DNA of 64,000 bases, taken from the NCBI RefSeq assembly GCF_036924535.1, contig NZ_JAZHRT010000001.1, forward strand, positions 2,604,001 through 2,668,000, given 5' to 3'. This document shows positions 10,318-19,445 of this stretch, piece after piece. Both the position numbers and the translations under genes were made by a program. Source of the DNA: Bradyrhizobium sp. AZCC 2262. GTDB lineage: Bacteria > Pseudomonadota > Alphaproteobacteria > Rhizobiales > Xanthobacteraceae. A model generated the notes under the pieces. That model was not told the origin of the DNA. It saw only the letters and a program-made list of their open reading frames with translations, and searched no databases. The stretch's first letter is position 1, and every line of letters starts with the position of its first letter.

Positions 10318-11919
10318 CTACTGCTTTGGCCCGCCGAAATCGAGCGGTGGCAGTTCGATCTGCGGCACCTCGATCTTGACCTTGCTGAGATCGACGTCGA
10401 GCGGCTTGTCGAGCAGCGCCGTCACCGTGATCGGGAAGGCGATCACGATCGCCACCATGATCGCCTGCAGGCCGATCCAGGGCATCGCGCCCCAATAGAT
10501 GTCGGAGCTCTTCACTTCCTTCGGCGCGACGCCGCGCAGGTAGAACAGCGCGAATCCGAACGGCGGATGCAGGAACGATGTCTGCATGTTGACGCAGAGC
10601 ATGACGCCGAACCAGATCAGCGCCGCATCCGGCCCCACGACGGGCGCCAGCACCTTCTGCGCGATCGGCGCCACCATCGGCAGGATGATGAAGGCGATCT
10701 CGAAGAAGTCGAGGAAGAACGCCAGGAAGAAGATGAAGAGGTTGATGAAGATCAGGAAGCCCCAAACGCCGCCGGGGAGCGAGGTCAGATGGTGCTCGAG
10801 CCAGACGCCGCCGGAGACGCCGAGGAAGACCACCGAGAAGCAGGTCGAGCCGATCAGGATGAACACCACCATGGTGGAGAGGCGCATGGTCGACTCGTAG
10901 CCCTGCTTGATCAGGTCGCGCAGGTCGGGAATGCGGACGGCTTCGAGGCAGAGCCAGACGACAGCGATATAGAGCACCGCGAACGTCAGTTTCAACAGCT
11001 TGCCTTCGCCGATGAGCATTCCGACGATCACGGCGACGCCGGTGGCAGCGATGCCGACGAGGAGCATCTTGTGCCCCTTGCTGCTCAGATCCTTGTGGTG
11101 GATTGCGGCGAGAACGATCGCGCCGATCGCGCCCATAGCGCCGGCTTCCGTCGGCGTCGCCAGACCAAGCATCATCGTGCCCAGCACCACGAAGATCAGC
11201 ACGGCCGAGGGGATGATGCCCATCAGGCATTTGCTCCAGAGCGCCCAGCCTGTCAGCGTTCGCGCTTCCTTGGGTACTGCCGGCACGTGATGGGGCAGGA
11301 AGAGCCCGAGGAAGAACGTGTAGCCGGCGAACAGGGCGATCTGGAGCACCGAGGGGCCCCAAGCGCCGAGATACATGTCGCCGACCGACTTGCCGAGCTG
11401 GTCGGCCATCACGATCAGCACCAGCGAGGGCGGCACCAATTGGGTGATGGTGCCGGATGCGGCGAGCACGCCAGTGATGTAGCGGACGTTATAGCCATAG
11501 CGCAGCATCACCGGCATCGAGATCAGCGCCATGGCGATGACCTGCGCCGCCACCGTGCCGGTGATCGCGCCGAGGATGAAGCCGACGATGATGACGGAAT
11601 AGCCGAGGCCGCCGCGGATCGGGCCGAACAACTGGCCCATCGAGTCCAGCATGTCTTCGGCGAGCCCGCATCGCTCGAGCACCGAGCCCATGAACGTGAA
11701 GAAGGGAATAGCCAGCAGCAATTCGTTGGAAAGCACGCTGCCGAAGATGCGCCCCGGGATCGCCTGCAGGAAGTTCATGTCGAAGAAGCCGAGATAGATC
11801 GACAGGAACCCGAACGACAGCCCGAGCGCGGCCAGCGTGAAGGCTACCGGAAAGCCGATCAGCATGGCCAGAATCAAGCCGCCGAACATCAGCGGCGGCA
11901 TCATCTCCAGCGTGATCAT
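10318..11919 (-). CDS. TRAP transporter large permease subunit (DctM)
   Basis: A 533-residue protein with more than ten hydrophobic segments, starting MITLEMMPPLMFGGLILAML. Family motifs include IPFFTFMGSVLERCGLAEDM, GPIRGGLGYSVI and GLATPTEAGAMGAIGA. It is about 100 residues longer than the classic DctM, with an added block around residues 300-380 that carries extra hydrophobic helices; this longer form goes with TakP-type systems. It forms the Na+-coupled channel for the organic acid delivered by the binding proteins. Its ATG overlaps the dctQ stop by 4 nt (ATGA), implying translational coupling. Confidence 0.93.
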   Translation of the reverse strand: MITLEMMPPLMFGGLILAMLIGFPVAFTLAALGLSFGFLSIYLGFFDMNFLQAIPGRIFGSVLSNELLLAIPFFTFMGSVLERCGLAEDMLDSMGQLFGPIRGGLGYSVIIVGFILGAITGTVAAQVIAMALISMPVMLRYGYNVRYITGVLAASGTITQLVPPSLVLIVMADQLGKSVGDMYLGAWGPSVLQIALFAGYTFFLGLFLPHHVPAVPKEARTLTGWALWSKCLMGIIPSAVLIFVVLGTMMLGLATPTEAGAMGAIGAIVLAAIHHKDLSSKGHKMLLVGIAATGVAVIVGMLIGEGKLLKLTFAVLYIAVVWLCLEAVRIPDLRDLIKQGYESTMRLSTMVVFILIGSTCFSVVFLGVSGGVWLEHHLTSLPGGVWGFLIFINLFIFFLAFFLDFFEIAFIILPMVAPIAQKVLAPVVGPDAALIWFGVMLCVNMQTSFLHPPFGFALFYLRGVAPKEVKSSDIYWGAMPWIGLQAIMVAIVIAFPITVTALLDKPLDVDLSKVKIEVPQIELPPLDFGGPKQ

Positions 11920-12455
11920 TGGGTAGGCCTCTCGTATTTCGCATCGATCACGACATAACCCTTCAGTGCAGCGATGCGCTTGATCACTTCGGAAACGCCT
12001 TGCAAGGCCAGGAAAACGAAGCCCACGGGAACGACGAGCTTGATCGGCCAGCGCAGCAGGCCGCCGGCATTGCTCGACGTCTCGCCGACGACGTAGGCCT
12101 GCATGAAGAACGGCCACGACAGGTAGCTGAGCAGCAGGCACGACGGGATCAGGAAGAACAGCGTGCCGATCAGATCGAGCCGGAGCTGCCCGCGCTCGGA
12201 CAGCATCAGGTAGAGAATTTCAACCCGAACATGCTCGTTCTTCTTGAACGTATAGGAGGCGCCGAACATCACGAAGACGGCGAACATGTACCACTGCAGT
12301 TCGAGCCAGGCGTTGGAAGAGTAGCCGAACGCGTAGCGGATCATTGCGTTGCCGGCGCTCACCACGCAGGCGGCGAGCACGAGCCAGTTGCAGACGCCGC
12401 CTATTTTCTCATTGAGCCAATCGATAGAGTTACTCAGTGCCAGCAATGGGCGCAT
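11916..12455 (-). CDS. TRAP transporter small permease subunit (DctQ)
   Basis: A 179-residue protein with four membrane helices, the usual layout for DctQ. The central motif ELQWYMFAVFVMFGASYTFKKNEHVRVEI is family-typical. It pairs with DctM in the inner membrane. The ATG at 12455 has an excellent AGGAG ribosome site; a longer reading is not needed. It is the first gene of a two-gene operon, so its promoter should lie in the 384-bp gap upstream. Confidence 0.92.
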   Translation of the reverse strand: MRPLLALSNSIDWLNEKIGGVCNWLVLAACVVSAGNAMIRYAFGYSSNAWLELQWYMFAVFVMFGASYTFKKNEHVRVEILYLMLSERGQLRLDLIGTLFFLIPSCLLLSYLSWPFFMQAYVVGETSSNAGGLLRWPIKLVVPVGFVFLALQGVSEVIKRIAALKGYVVIDAKYERPTQ

Positions 12456-12839
12456 TACGCTCTCCTCGGCCGCGTCATCGACGCGCGCCGGATGTATTAT
12501 TAGATATTGCGTTGCCATCTCGCGCCGGACGTCTGGAGCTGCAGTCCTGCTCCAGATCCAAACGCGCAAGTCCGTTCGCGCGTGAAAAACGCGCGAGTCC
12601 GCAACTCAGTCGCAGATGCGATTGCAACGATATTCCTCCCCCGTCTCGCGCCACCGCCGTCTTGACTGCAACCCGAAGGATGCAGCGGCCTGTTCCGGCC
12701 GTGCTGGCGTGAAGCAGGGGCACCATTTCAGCGCGCCGCGGCGGCGTCAATCGGAAAATGGACAAATTGACGCGGGAGTTAATTCGTTGGTTGGCCTGAC
12801 GAAATCCGGGTTGCCGTGGCGCGCGAATGAGCGGCGAAA
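12456..12839. other. Intergenic region between dctQ and moaA, with small repeats
   Basis: No credible gene in 384 bp. It should carry the minus-strand dctQM promoter. A direct repeat is visible: AACGCGCAAGTCCG at 12561-12574 and AACGCGCGAGTCCG at 12588-12601, 27 bp apart and identical at 13 of 14 positions. Between them is a perfect hairpin CGCGCGT-GAAAA-ACGCGCG (12577-12595). These could be operator sites for the TRAP operon. Confidence 0.5.
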
Positions 12840-13868
12840 TCAGCCGCCGGTGACGCTCATGTGTCGCGAAACGCTCGGGCGATTATGCCGGCGGTCGATG
12901 ATGAAGTCGTGGCCCTTCGGCTTCAGCCCGATGGCGCGATCGATCGCGGCCGAGAGCAACTCGTTGTCGGCGGAGGCGCGCAGCGGCTTACGCAAATCGG
13001 AGGCATCCTCGTGGCCGAGGCAGGTATGCAGCGTGCCGGTGCAGGTAATCCGTACCCGGTTACAGGACTCGCAGAAATTGTGGGTCATCGGCGTGATGAA
13101 GCCGAGCTTGCCGCCGGTCTCGGCAACGCGGACATAGCGTGCGGGGCCGCCGGTATCGTCGTCGAGGTCGGTCAGCGTGTAGTGCTTGGCGAGGCGGGCG
13201 CGCAGAAGCGACAGCGGCACATACTGGTCGATCCGGCCTTCGCCGATGTCGCCCATCGGCATGACTTCGATCAGCGTCAGCGCCATGCCCTTGCCGTGCG
13301 CCCATTCCATCAGCGCGGGGATTTCCTCCTCGTTCATGTTCTTCAGCGCCACCGCGTTGATCTTGACCGCAAGGCCTGCGTCGCGCGCGGCTTCGATGCC
13401 GGCCAGAACCTTGTCGAGATCGCCCCAGCGCGTGATGGTGCGGAACTTCTGCGCATCGAGCGTGTCGAGCGAAACGTTGACGCGGCGAACGCCGCAGTCG
13501 CGCAATTCGCCGGCGAAGCGCGCCAGTTGCGAAGCGTTGGTGGTCAGCGTCAGTTCATCGAGCGCGCCGCTTGAAAGATGGCGCGACAGCGAGCGCACCA
13601 GCGACATCACGTTGCGCCGGACCAGCGGCTCGCCGCCGGTGAGGCGGATCTTGCGCACGCCCTTGGCGATGAAGGCCGAGCACAGCCGGTCGAGTTCTTC
13701 CAGCGTCAGGAGGTCGGCTTTCGGCAGGAACGTCATGTCCTCGGACATGCAGTAGAAGCAGCGCAGGTCGCAGCGGTCGGTCACCGACACGCGCAAATAG
13801 CGGATCGTCCGGCCGAAGGGGTCAATCATCGGACGGAACAACTGGTCGTGTGAGGCGGATCCGCTCAT
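12840..13868 (-). CDS. moaA: GTP 3',8-cyclase MoaA
   Basis: A 342-residue radical SAM enzyme that converts GTP to 3',8-cH2GTP, the first step of molybdenum cofactor synthesis. The N-terminal cluster motif CDLRCFYC binds the SAM cluster; the C-terminal cluster ligands are in [30 protein letters not shown] and the C-terminal double glycine (SVTGG) are family hallmarks. It is monocistronic here, with no other moa genes in the window. A partial palindrome TTGTA-N7-TACAA (13926-13942) lies about 60 bp upstream of the start. Confidence 0.97.
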   Translation of the reverse strand: MSGSASHDQLFRPMIDPFGRTIRYLRVSVTDRCDLRCFYCMSEDMTFLPKADLLTLEELDRLCSAFIAKGVRKIRLTGGEPLVRRNVMSLVRSLSRHLSSGALDELTLTTNASQLARFAGELRDCGVRRVNVSLDTLDAQKFRTITRWGDLDKVLAGIEAARDAGLAVKINAVALKNMNEEEIPALMEWAHGKGMALTLIEVMPMGDIGEGRIDQYVPLSLLRARLAKHYTLTDLDDDTGGPARYVRVAETGGKLGFITPMTHNFCESCNRVRITCTGTLHTCLGHEDASDLRKPLRASADNELLSAAIDRAIGLKPKGHDFIIDRRHNRPSVSRHMSVTGG

Positions 13869-13986
13869 TCAAGCTGCCTGGTAAAGGGTCTTTGCGCGCT
13901 TTGTCGCTAGCATAATCTAGGCACGTTGTAAGGCGCCTACAATCCGCAACCTTAGGCGGGGCCCGCGATGGAGGCGGGTACCGGGA

Positions 13987-14433
13987 TCAGCGCGTGACGG
14001 GCTGCGCCGGGGCAGGGGCCGGAAAGGGCGATGCGGCCGCCGGCGCTGCGGCAGCCTTGGGCTTTTTCGGCCGCATCGGCTTGCGCGGCGGCGCGGCCGG
14101 CTTGAGTTCCGCGAACACCGGGCTGGGCTCGATGATGGTCGTTGCCGGGCCGGTAGCGTCGCCGGGATTGCGGATCACCTGCACCGGAACGGTTTCCGGC
14201 TGGAATTTGGGGCTGGTGAAGGTGACGGAGAAGCCAGCGTCGGGCGCGGGTACCTCGACCGAGCAGGGGGTTTTGCAGGCCGGCCCGAGCGAGGTCGTGG
14301 CATCGGCTCCCGGCGGCGTTGATTCCAGCGCAACCTTCACCAAGGGCGGCGCCGACTTGAAGGAATCAAGGGAAAACGAGGAGCATCCACCCAGGCTTGC
14401 TCCAATGACAGCAATCGCGATGACACGACGCAT
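13987..14433 (-). CDS. Putative lipoprotein with PEGA-like domain
   Basis: A 148-residue protein with a lipoprotein signal: MRRVIAIAVIGASLGGC, the lipobox LGGC placing the lipidated Cys at residue 17. The mature part has a short beta-rich section (KVALESTPPGADATTSLG, CKTPCSVEVPAPD, FSVTFTSPKFQPETVPV) that looks like a PEGA domain, then a Pro/Ala/Lys-rich tail likely to span the periplasm or contact peptidoglycan. Function unknown. A perfect TTAA-N7-TTAAC site lies about 96 bp upstream. Confidence 0.82.
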   Translation of the reverse strand: MRRVIAIAVIGASLGGCSSFSLDSFKSAPPLVKVALESTPPGADATTSLGPACKTPCSVEVPAPDAGFSVTFTSPKFQPETVPVQVIRNPGDATGPATTIIEPSPVFAELKPAAPPRKPMRPKKPKAAAAPAAASPFPAPAPAQPVTR

Positions 14434-14528
14434 GATCGATTACTCTGACTTGGGGCTAACCGCCGTAATCCCCAATGCCGAACCATAGGAGGGCGGGAAC
14501 CGGGCTGCAACCAAGCCGCGCAAAATCG

Positions 14529-14544
14529 TTAAGGGATGGTTAAC
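14529..14544. promoter_or_regulatory. CtrA-like box TTAA-N7-TTAAC upstream of lipoprotein gene
   Basis: TTAA (14529-14532), GGGATGG spacer, TTAAC (14540-14544). This matches the full CtrA consensus TTAA-N7-TTAAC. It sits 96-111 bp upstream of the minus-strand lipoprotein start and about 50 bp beyond the stop of gph, so the lipoprotein gene is the likely target. CtrA control is inference. Confidence 0.5.
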
Positions 14545-14592
14545 GCAAAGGATTAGCGTTCCTAATACGTCAAATAAATCAGTTGGTTGTAG

Positions 14593-15273
14593 TCAGGACG
14601 TGATCTTGCTGAGGCTTTCCACCGCCGCCGGCAGGTCGCGCATGTGGCCGATCAGCCGGTCGGGCTTCAGCTCGGCGATCGGTACATCGGTGTAGCCGAA
14701 TTCGACGCCGATCACGGGAATGCCGGCCCGTCGCGCCACACCGACGTCGGGGCCGGCGTCGCCCACCATGATGGTCGCCGCCATATCGCCGCCCGCCCGC
14801 GCCACCGTCTGCTGCAGGATGATGGGGTCGGGCTTGGCGACGCCGAACGTATCGGCGCCGCAGATCGCGGCAAATCGCCCGCTCAAGCCCAATTGGTCGA
14901 GCAGCCGCTTCGACAGCCATTCCAGTTTGTTGGTGCACACCGCAAAGCGGCAGCCCCGCGCCTTGAGATCGTCGAGGGCTGCTTCCAGCCCCTCGAACGG
15001 CCGCGACTCCACGGCGATGTGGGTCGCGTAAAAGTCGATGAAATCCTTGGTGAGGCGATCAATGTCCGCAACGCTCATGAAGCGGCCTTCCAGCTCGAGC
15101 CCACGCTCGAGCAGCTTGCGGGCGCCAGCGCCGATCATGTTGCGCGCCGATTTCAGAGGCACCGGCGGCAAGCCCTCCCGGTCGAGCACGTAATTGAGCG
15201 CGGCGATCAGGTCGGGCGCGGTGTCGACGAGGGTGCCGTCGAGGTCGAAGACAACGGTGCGGGGAAGGGTCAT
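14593..15273 (-). CDS. gph: Phosphoglycolate phosphatase
   Basis: A 226-residue HAD-superfamily hydrolase. Motif I is FDLDGTLVDTAPD (nucleophile Asp near residue 10), motif II is VCTNK, and motifs III/IV are KPDP and MVGDAGPDVGVARRAG. The cap domain and length fit Gph, which removes 2-phosphoglycolate formed by oxygenation or DNA repair. The ATG at 15273 lacks a strong ribosome site, but the protein starts as expected. It is divergent from the SDR gene. Confidence 0.9.
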   Translation of the reverse strand: MTLPRTVVFDLDGTLVDTAPDLIAALNYVLDREGLPPVPLKSARNMIGAGARKLLERGLELEGRFMSVADIDRLTKDFIDFYATHIAVESRPFEGLEAALDDLKARGCRFAVCTNKLEWLSKRLLDQLGLSGRFAAICGADTFGVAKPDPIILQQTVARAGGDMAATIMVGDAGPDVGVARRAGIPVIGVEFGYTDVPIAELKPDRLIGHMRDLPAAVESLSKITS

Positions 15274-15340
15274 GGGAATTCGCTAGCGGCAGGCGCGGCA
15301 TCATGCAAGTAGGGAACTCCAAATCTCGGGAGATGCGACC

Positions 15341-16177
15341 ATGCGGGACTTTGCAGGCAAGACAGCCTTTGTAACCGGCGGAGCCGCAGGTATCGGGCTT
15401 GCGCTCGGCCGGGCGTTTGCTCAATCCGGCATGAAAGTGATGCTGGCCGATATCGAGGCGGATGCGCTGCAGGCTGCCGTCAAAAGCCTGCAGGAAATCT
15501 CCCCCGACATAAGCGGCACCATCTGCGATGTGGCCGACGCCGCCAGCGTCGAGCGCGCAGCCCAGGCCGCATTCGACGCCTTTGGGAAAGTGCATGTCGT
15601 CTGCAACAATGCCGGCGTCGCTGCCGGCGGCGGTATCGACCACATCTCGCTGGATAATTGGCGCTGGGTGATCGACGTCAACCTGATGGGCGTGCTTCAC
15701 GGCATCAAAAGTTTTCTGCCACACATCCGCGCCCACGGCGAAGGCGGCCATATCGTCAACACGGCTTCGATGGCGGGCATGCAGGGCGGCTTGGGATTCA
15801 GTCCCTATGGGGCGAGCAAATTTGCCGTCGTCAGCATGTCGGAGGGTCTTAACCTGCAGCTCAAGCCGCACGGCATTGGCGTCAGCGTGCTGTGTCCAAG
15901 CTATGTGCGCACCCGCATCGGCGAGAGCGGACGCAACCGGCCCGAGCGCTATGGCCAGTCGCTGCCGCTCGATCCTGCAAGCCCGGCGGCTGCGATGGTG
16001 GCCGCAATCGCGGAAAATATTCAGGCCGGGCTCGATCCCGCGTTCGTCGCCGCGCGCGTGCTGGCCGCCATTCGGGAAGATCAGCTCTATATCTTCACCC
16101 ATCAGGGCATGCGGGCCGAAGTGGAGGGGCGCTTTGCCGCCATTCTGGCCGCGATGGACACGGTTCCGGCCCCATAA
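15341..16177 (+). CDS. SDR family NAD(P)-dependent oxidoreductase
   Basis: A 278-residue classical short-chain dehydrogenase. Cofactor motif TGGAAGIG (12-19), NNAG (89-92), and the catalytic set Asn114, Ser143, Tyr156 and Lys160 are all present, so it should be active. Asp37 in the loop after beta-2 suggests a preference for NAD. The substrate cannot be told from sequence. GGGAG lies upstream of the ATG. It sits between gph and rpiA, with rpiA following after 87 bp. Confidence 0.9.
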   Translation: MRDFAGKTAFVTGGAAGIGLALGRAFAQSGMKVMLADIEADALQAAVKSLQEISPDISGTICDVADAASVERAAQAAFDAFGKVHVVCNNAGVAAGGGIDHISLDNWRWVIDVNLMGVLHGIKSFLPHIRAHGEGGHIVNTASMAGMQGGLGFSPYGASKFAVVSMSEGLNLQLKPHGIGVSVLCPSYVRTRIGESGRNRPERYGQSLPLDPASPAAAMVAAIAENIQAGLDPAFVAARVLAAIREDQLYIFTHQGMRAEVEGRFAAILAAMDTVPAP

Positions 16178-16264
16178 TTGGGGCCGCGCGGGGCCTGTTC
16201 CCGTCTCCAAAACGACGCTAGACATGCGCCCGCGGATCGGGCGGATTCTGGGAGCATCGACCAC

Positions 16265-16963
16265 GTGGATATGGACGGACTGAAGCGGCAGGCGGCGGCG
16301 CAGGCGCTGGAGCAGGTGCAGGACGGCATGAAGCTCGGGCTTGGCACCGGCTCGACCGCCAAGCATTTTGTCGACCTGCTCGGCCAGAGGGTTGCTGGCG
16401 GGTTGCGCGTGGTCGGCGTGCCGACCTCGGAAGCGACCCGGGCCCAGGCCGAAGCCTGCAAAATTCCGCTGACCACGCTCGATGAAGTCGACCGGCTCGA
16501 TCTCACCATCGACGGCGCCGACGAGCTCGATCCCGCGCTCAACCTGATCAAGGGCGGCGGCGGCGCGCTGCTGCGGGAGAAGATCGTGGCGGCGGCCTCC
16601 GATCGCATGATCGTGATTGCCGACGAAACCAAGTGGGTCGATGTTCTCGGCCGTTTCCCCCTACCTGTAGAGGTGATTCCGTTCGGGCTGGCCGCAACCC
16701 AGCGGGCCATCGCCGCTGCATTTGCCCAAAGCGGCGTTTCCGGGCAAATGGGGCTCCGCAAGGGCAGGGACGGCCACGTTTTTGTCACCGATGGCGGCCA
16801 CTGGATTGTCGATGCCCATCTCGGGCGCATCGCCGATGCGCCGCGTCTGGCGGGCCTGTTGAGCCTGATCCCGGGTGTCGTCGAACACGGGTTGTTCATT
16901 GGCCTGGCCAGCACCGCCGTCCTGGCAGGTGCCCAGGGAATTCGCGTAGTTGAGCGGCGGTAA
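16265..16963 (+). CDS. rpiA: Ribose-5-phosphate isomerase A
   Basis: A 232-residue RpiA that interconverts ribose 5-phosphate and ribulose 5-phosphate. Motifs: GTGST (27-31), DGADE (83-87) and [11 protein letters not shown] (96-106), which holds the catalytic Glu. The GTG at 16265 is preferred over the ATG at 16271: GGGAG is 10 nt upstream of the GTG, and homologs I recall have two residues before the MD pair. The DUF2059 gene follows 24 bp downstream and is probably co-transcribed. Confidence 0.95.
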   Translation: MDMDGLKRQAAAQALEQVQDGMKLGLGTGSTAKHFVDLLGQRVAGGLRVVGVPTSEATRAQAEACKIPLTTLDEVDRLDLTIDGADELDPALNLIKGGGGALLREKIVAAASDRMIVIADETKWVDVLGRFPLPVEVIPFGLAATQRAIAAAFAQSGVSGQMGLRKGRDGHVFVTDGGHWIVDAHLGRIADAPRLAGLLSLIPGVVEHGLFIGLASTAVLAGAQGIRVVERR

Positions 16964-16987
16964 CGCCGGTAATCGAGGAGAACTGGA

Positions 16988-17533
16988 ATGAAGAGCCTTT
17001 CACGGATTTTGTCGGCGGCCGGCCTTGCAGTGGGTCTGGCCCTGACCGGCGCTCCGGCCGGCGCGCAGCAGAAGAACGCGCCCGCAGCGCCCGCGGCCGT
17101 GCCACTCAAGCCCGGTTCACCGGCGGCGATCGCCGCCGCCAAGGAAATCCTGACGATGAAGAACGCGGCGGCGATGTACGCCAATGCCGTTCCCAATCTC
17201 GTCGAGCAGACCAAGAACGTGCTGCTGCAGAGCAATCTGAACTATCAGAAGGATCTCAACGAGGTCGCCATCATCGTTGCCAAGAATCTCGCCGGCCGCG
17301 AAAAGGAAATCGGCGAAGGCATGGCACAGGTTTACGCCAACGAGTTCACCGAGCAGGAATTGAAGGACCTCGTGACCTTCTACAAGTCGCCGCTCGGCCA
17401 GAAGCTGCTGTCGAGCGAACCCCGCGCCATCCAGTTCAGCATGGCCTACATGAACCAGTGGGCGCAGCAATTTGCCGAAACCATCAACGGCCAGTTCCGC
17501 GCCGAGATGAAGAAGCGCGGCAAGGATATTTGA
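16988..17533 (+). CDS. DUF2059 family secreted protein
   Basis: A 181-residue protein with a Sec signal peptide (MKSLSRILSAAGLAVGLALT, cleavage near AGAQ) and a Pro/Ala linker, then a helical DUF2059 domain (about 55-175) containing FTEQELKDLVTFYKSPLGQK, which is the family signature. Function is unknown; it is likely periplasmic. GAGGAGA precedes the ATG. It follows rpiA closely, as in related genomes as I recall them. Confidence 0.88.
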   Translation: MKSLSRILSAAGLAVGLALTGAPAGAQQKNAPAAPAAVPLKPGSPAAIAAAKEILTMKNAAAMYANAVPNLVEQTKNVLLQSNLNYQKDLNEVAIIVAKNLAGREKEIGEGMAQVYANEFTEQELKDLVTFYKSPLGQKLLSSEPRAIQFSMAYMNQWAQQFAETINGQFRAEMKKRGKDI

Positions 17534-17548
17534 TCCTCGTTCGGGTCA

Positions 17549-17676
17549 CCTCGCCCCGCTTGCGGGGAGAGGTCGGCGCGTAGCGCCGGGTGAGGGGGTA
17601 CAGGTCTATCGATGGACCACGCCAGCCGACAAAGCCCCTCACCCCAACCCTCTCCCCGCAAGAGCGGGGCGAGGGA
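17549..17676. repeat. Long imperfect inverted repeat with nested hairpins
   Basis: Left arm 17549-17572 (CCTCGCCCCGCTTGCGGGGA and on) and right arm 17649-17676 are reverse complements apart from a 2-base insertion; each arm also folds on itself through CCCCGC/GCGGGG. Inner arms GGTGAGGGG (from 17589) and CCCCTCACC (from 17635) extend the pairing. The element fills the gap between the DUF2059 gene and gor. It looks like a mobile palindromic repeat common in alphaproteobacteria and could also act as a transcript-end structure. Confidence 0.8.
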
Positions 17677-17695
17677 GAATAGACAAGGGGTTGAT

Positions 17696-19081
17696 ATGGC
17701 TGAGTTCGACGTCGATCTATTTGTCATCGGCGGTGGTTCGGGCGGCGTTCGCGCCGCCCGCATCGCAGCCCTCCACGGCGCCAGGGTCATGGTCGCCGAA
17801 GAATACCGGATGGGCGGCACCTGCGTGATCCGCGGCTGCGTGCCGAAAAAGCTGTTCGTGATGGGTTCGCACGTCCGCCACGAGATCGCGGACGCCGCCG
17901 GTTTCGGCTGGACCATATCGGACGTCTCCTTCGACTGGCCCACCCTCGTCGCCAACAAGGACAAGGAGATCGCCCGGCTCGAAGGCATCTACGCCGCCAA
18001 TGTCGAGAAATCAGGTGCGCGTATCGCAAAGACCCGCGCGGTGCTGGAAGACGCCCACACGCTGCGGCTGATGACCGGCGAAAAGATCACCGCGAAATAC
18101 ATCCTGATCGCGACCGGTGGCGCGCCCAACCACGGCCGCGAAATCCCCGGCATCGAGCACGTCATCTCCTCCAACGAGGCCTTTCATCTCACCGAGCTGC
18201 CGAAGCGCATCGTGATCCAGGGCGGCGGCTATATCGCGCTGGAATTCGCCGGCATCTTCGCCGGCTATGGCTCCGACGTCACCGTGATCTACCGCGGCGA
18301 CAACATTTTGCGCGGCTTTGATGAGGACGTCCGCAAGCACGTGCGCGCCGAGATGGAGAAGCAGGGGATTACCGTCATCACCGGCTGCACCATCGACAAG
18401 GTCGAGAAGCACGGCAACGAATTCACCACCCACCTCTCGAGCGGATCGAGCATCGCCTCGGAAAAGGTGATGTTCGCAATCGGGCGGCACCCGAACGTCG
18501 CCAATCTCGGGCTCGAGAAGGCCGGCGTCGCCATCAACCCGAAAAATGGCGGCATCGCCGTCGATGGCTGGTCGAAGACCTCGGTCGACAACATCTATGC
18601 GATCGGCGACGTCACCCATCGCATCAACCTGACGCCGGTGGCGATCCGCGAGGGTCATGCTTTCGCCGACACCGTATTTGGCAAGCGCCCAGTGCAGGTC
18701 GATCACGCCACCATCCCGACGGCGGTGTTCTCGCAGCCCGAGGTCGGCACGGTGGGCCTGACCGAAGCCGAGGCCCGCGCGGAATTCAGTCACGTCGATA
18801 TCTACAAGGCCGATTTCCGCCCGATCAAGGCGACGATGTCCGGCCGCGACACCCGCGTGCTGATGAAGCTCGTGGTCGACGGCACCACGGACCGTGTGCT
18901 CGGCTGTCACATCGTCGGCGATACCGCGGCCGAAATCGTCCAGGCGGTCGCGATCGCCGTGAAGATGAAAGCGACCAAGGCCGATTTTGACGCGACCATC
19001 GCGCTGCATCCGACGGCGGCGGAAGAGCTGGTGACGATGCGGACGCCGACGGCACGCCACGTGCGCCAGGCGGCGGAGTAG
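17696..19081 (+). CDS. gor: Glutathione-disulfide reductase
   Basis: A 461-residue flavoprotein disulfide reductase. FAD-binding GGGSGG is at 12-17; the redox-active disulfide is Cys43 and Cys48 in GGTCVIRGCVPKK; the NADPH-binding GGGYIALEFAGIFAGYG is near 175; the C-terminal HPTAAEE supplies catalytic His near 438. It reduces oxidised glutathione in the cytoplasm. The ATG at 17696 follows AAGGGG. An upstream in-frame reading runs into the palindromic repeat and is rejected. Confidence 0.96.
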   Translation: MAEFDVDLFVIGGGSGGVRAARIAALHGARVMVAEEYRMGGTCVIRGCVPKKLFVMGSHVRHEIADAAGFGWTISDVSFDWPTLVANKDKEIARLEGIYAANVEKSGARIAKTRAVLEDAHTLRLMTGEKITAKYILIATGGAPNHGREIPGIEHVISSNEAFHLTELPKRIVIQGGGYIALEFAGIFAGYGSDVTVIYRGDNILRGFDEDVRKHVRAEMEKQGITVITGCTIDKVEKHGNEFTTHLSSGSSIASEKVMFAIGRHPNVANLGLEKAGVAINPKNGGIAVDGWSKTSVDNIYAIGDVTHRINLTPVAIREGHAFADTVFGKRPVQVDHATIPTAVFSQPEVGTVGLTEAEARAEFSHVDIYKADFRPIKATMSGRDTRVLMKLVVDGTTDRVLGCHIVGDTAAEIVQAVAIAVKMKATKADFDATIALHPTAAEELVTMRTPTARHVRQAAE

Positions 19082-19196
19082 GCCTCGCTTCGGCGGCAGG
19101 CGCGTACCCGCCTTGTCCCGTTCGGTCGCGCCGCACCACGCACTGCGGCGCTCATGCGGGCTACTCGCTTGAAACAAATCGTGCCCAGGGGCGTTG

Positions 19197-19436
19197 ATGG
19201 GCATGTCCAAAGCTGGATCACCATCTGCCGGGCCGATGCGAACGCAACCGTTGATGCGCGATTCCATCCAGCCGACCCAGCCTCTTATGCCGTCGGCGAG
19301 CAGGGAAACGAAGGCGCAAGACCGTCCGTCGCGAGCAAGCCCGTCAAAAGCGGCACAACTTGACGCGGCAAAAGCGAAAATTTCTCGTCGAAATTCGCTC
19401 CGGAAGCAGCGCGCCGCATTGAAGAACCAGGGCTGA
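19197..19436 (+). CDS. Small basic hypothetical protein
   Basis: 79 residues starting MGMSKAGSPSAGPMRTQPLM. The N-terminal half is Pro/Ser/Gln-rich and looks disordered; the C-terminal part is strongly basic (KAKISRRNSLRKQRAALKNQ), which suggests nucleic acid or membrane contact. AGGGG stands 5 nt before the ATG. I recognise no family. It converges on the next small gene with a 9-bp gap. Because the composition is low-complexity, it may not be a real gene. Confidence 0.4.
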   Translation: MGMSKAGSPSAGPMRTQPLMRDSIQPTQPLMPSASRETKAQDRPSRASPSKAAQLDAAKAKISRRNSLRKQRAALKNQG

Positions 19437-19445
19437 CGCCGGCTT

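Noticed and set aside
10567..11958. 463-codon plus-strand frame rich in Asp, His and Arg
   Set aside because: Antisense to dctM; its composition is that of a membrane protein gene read backwards.
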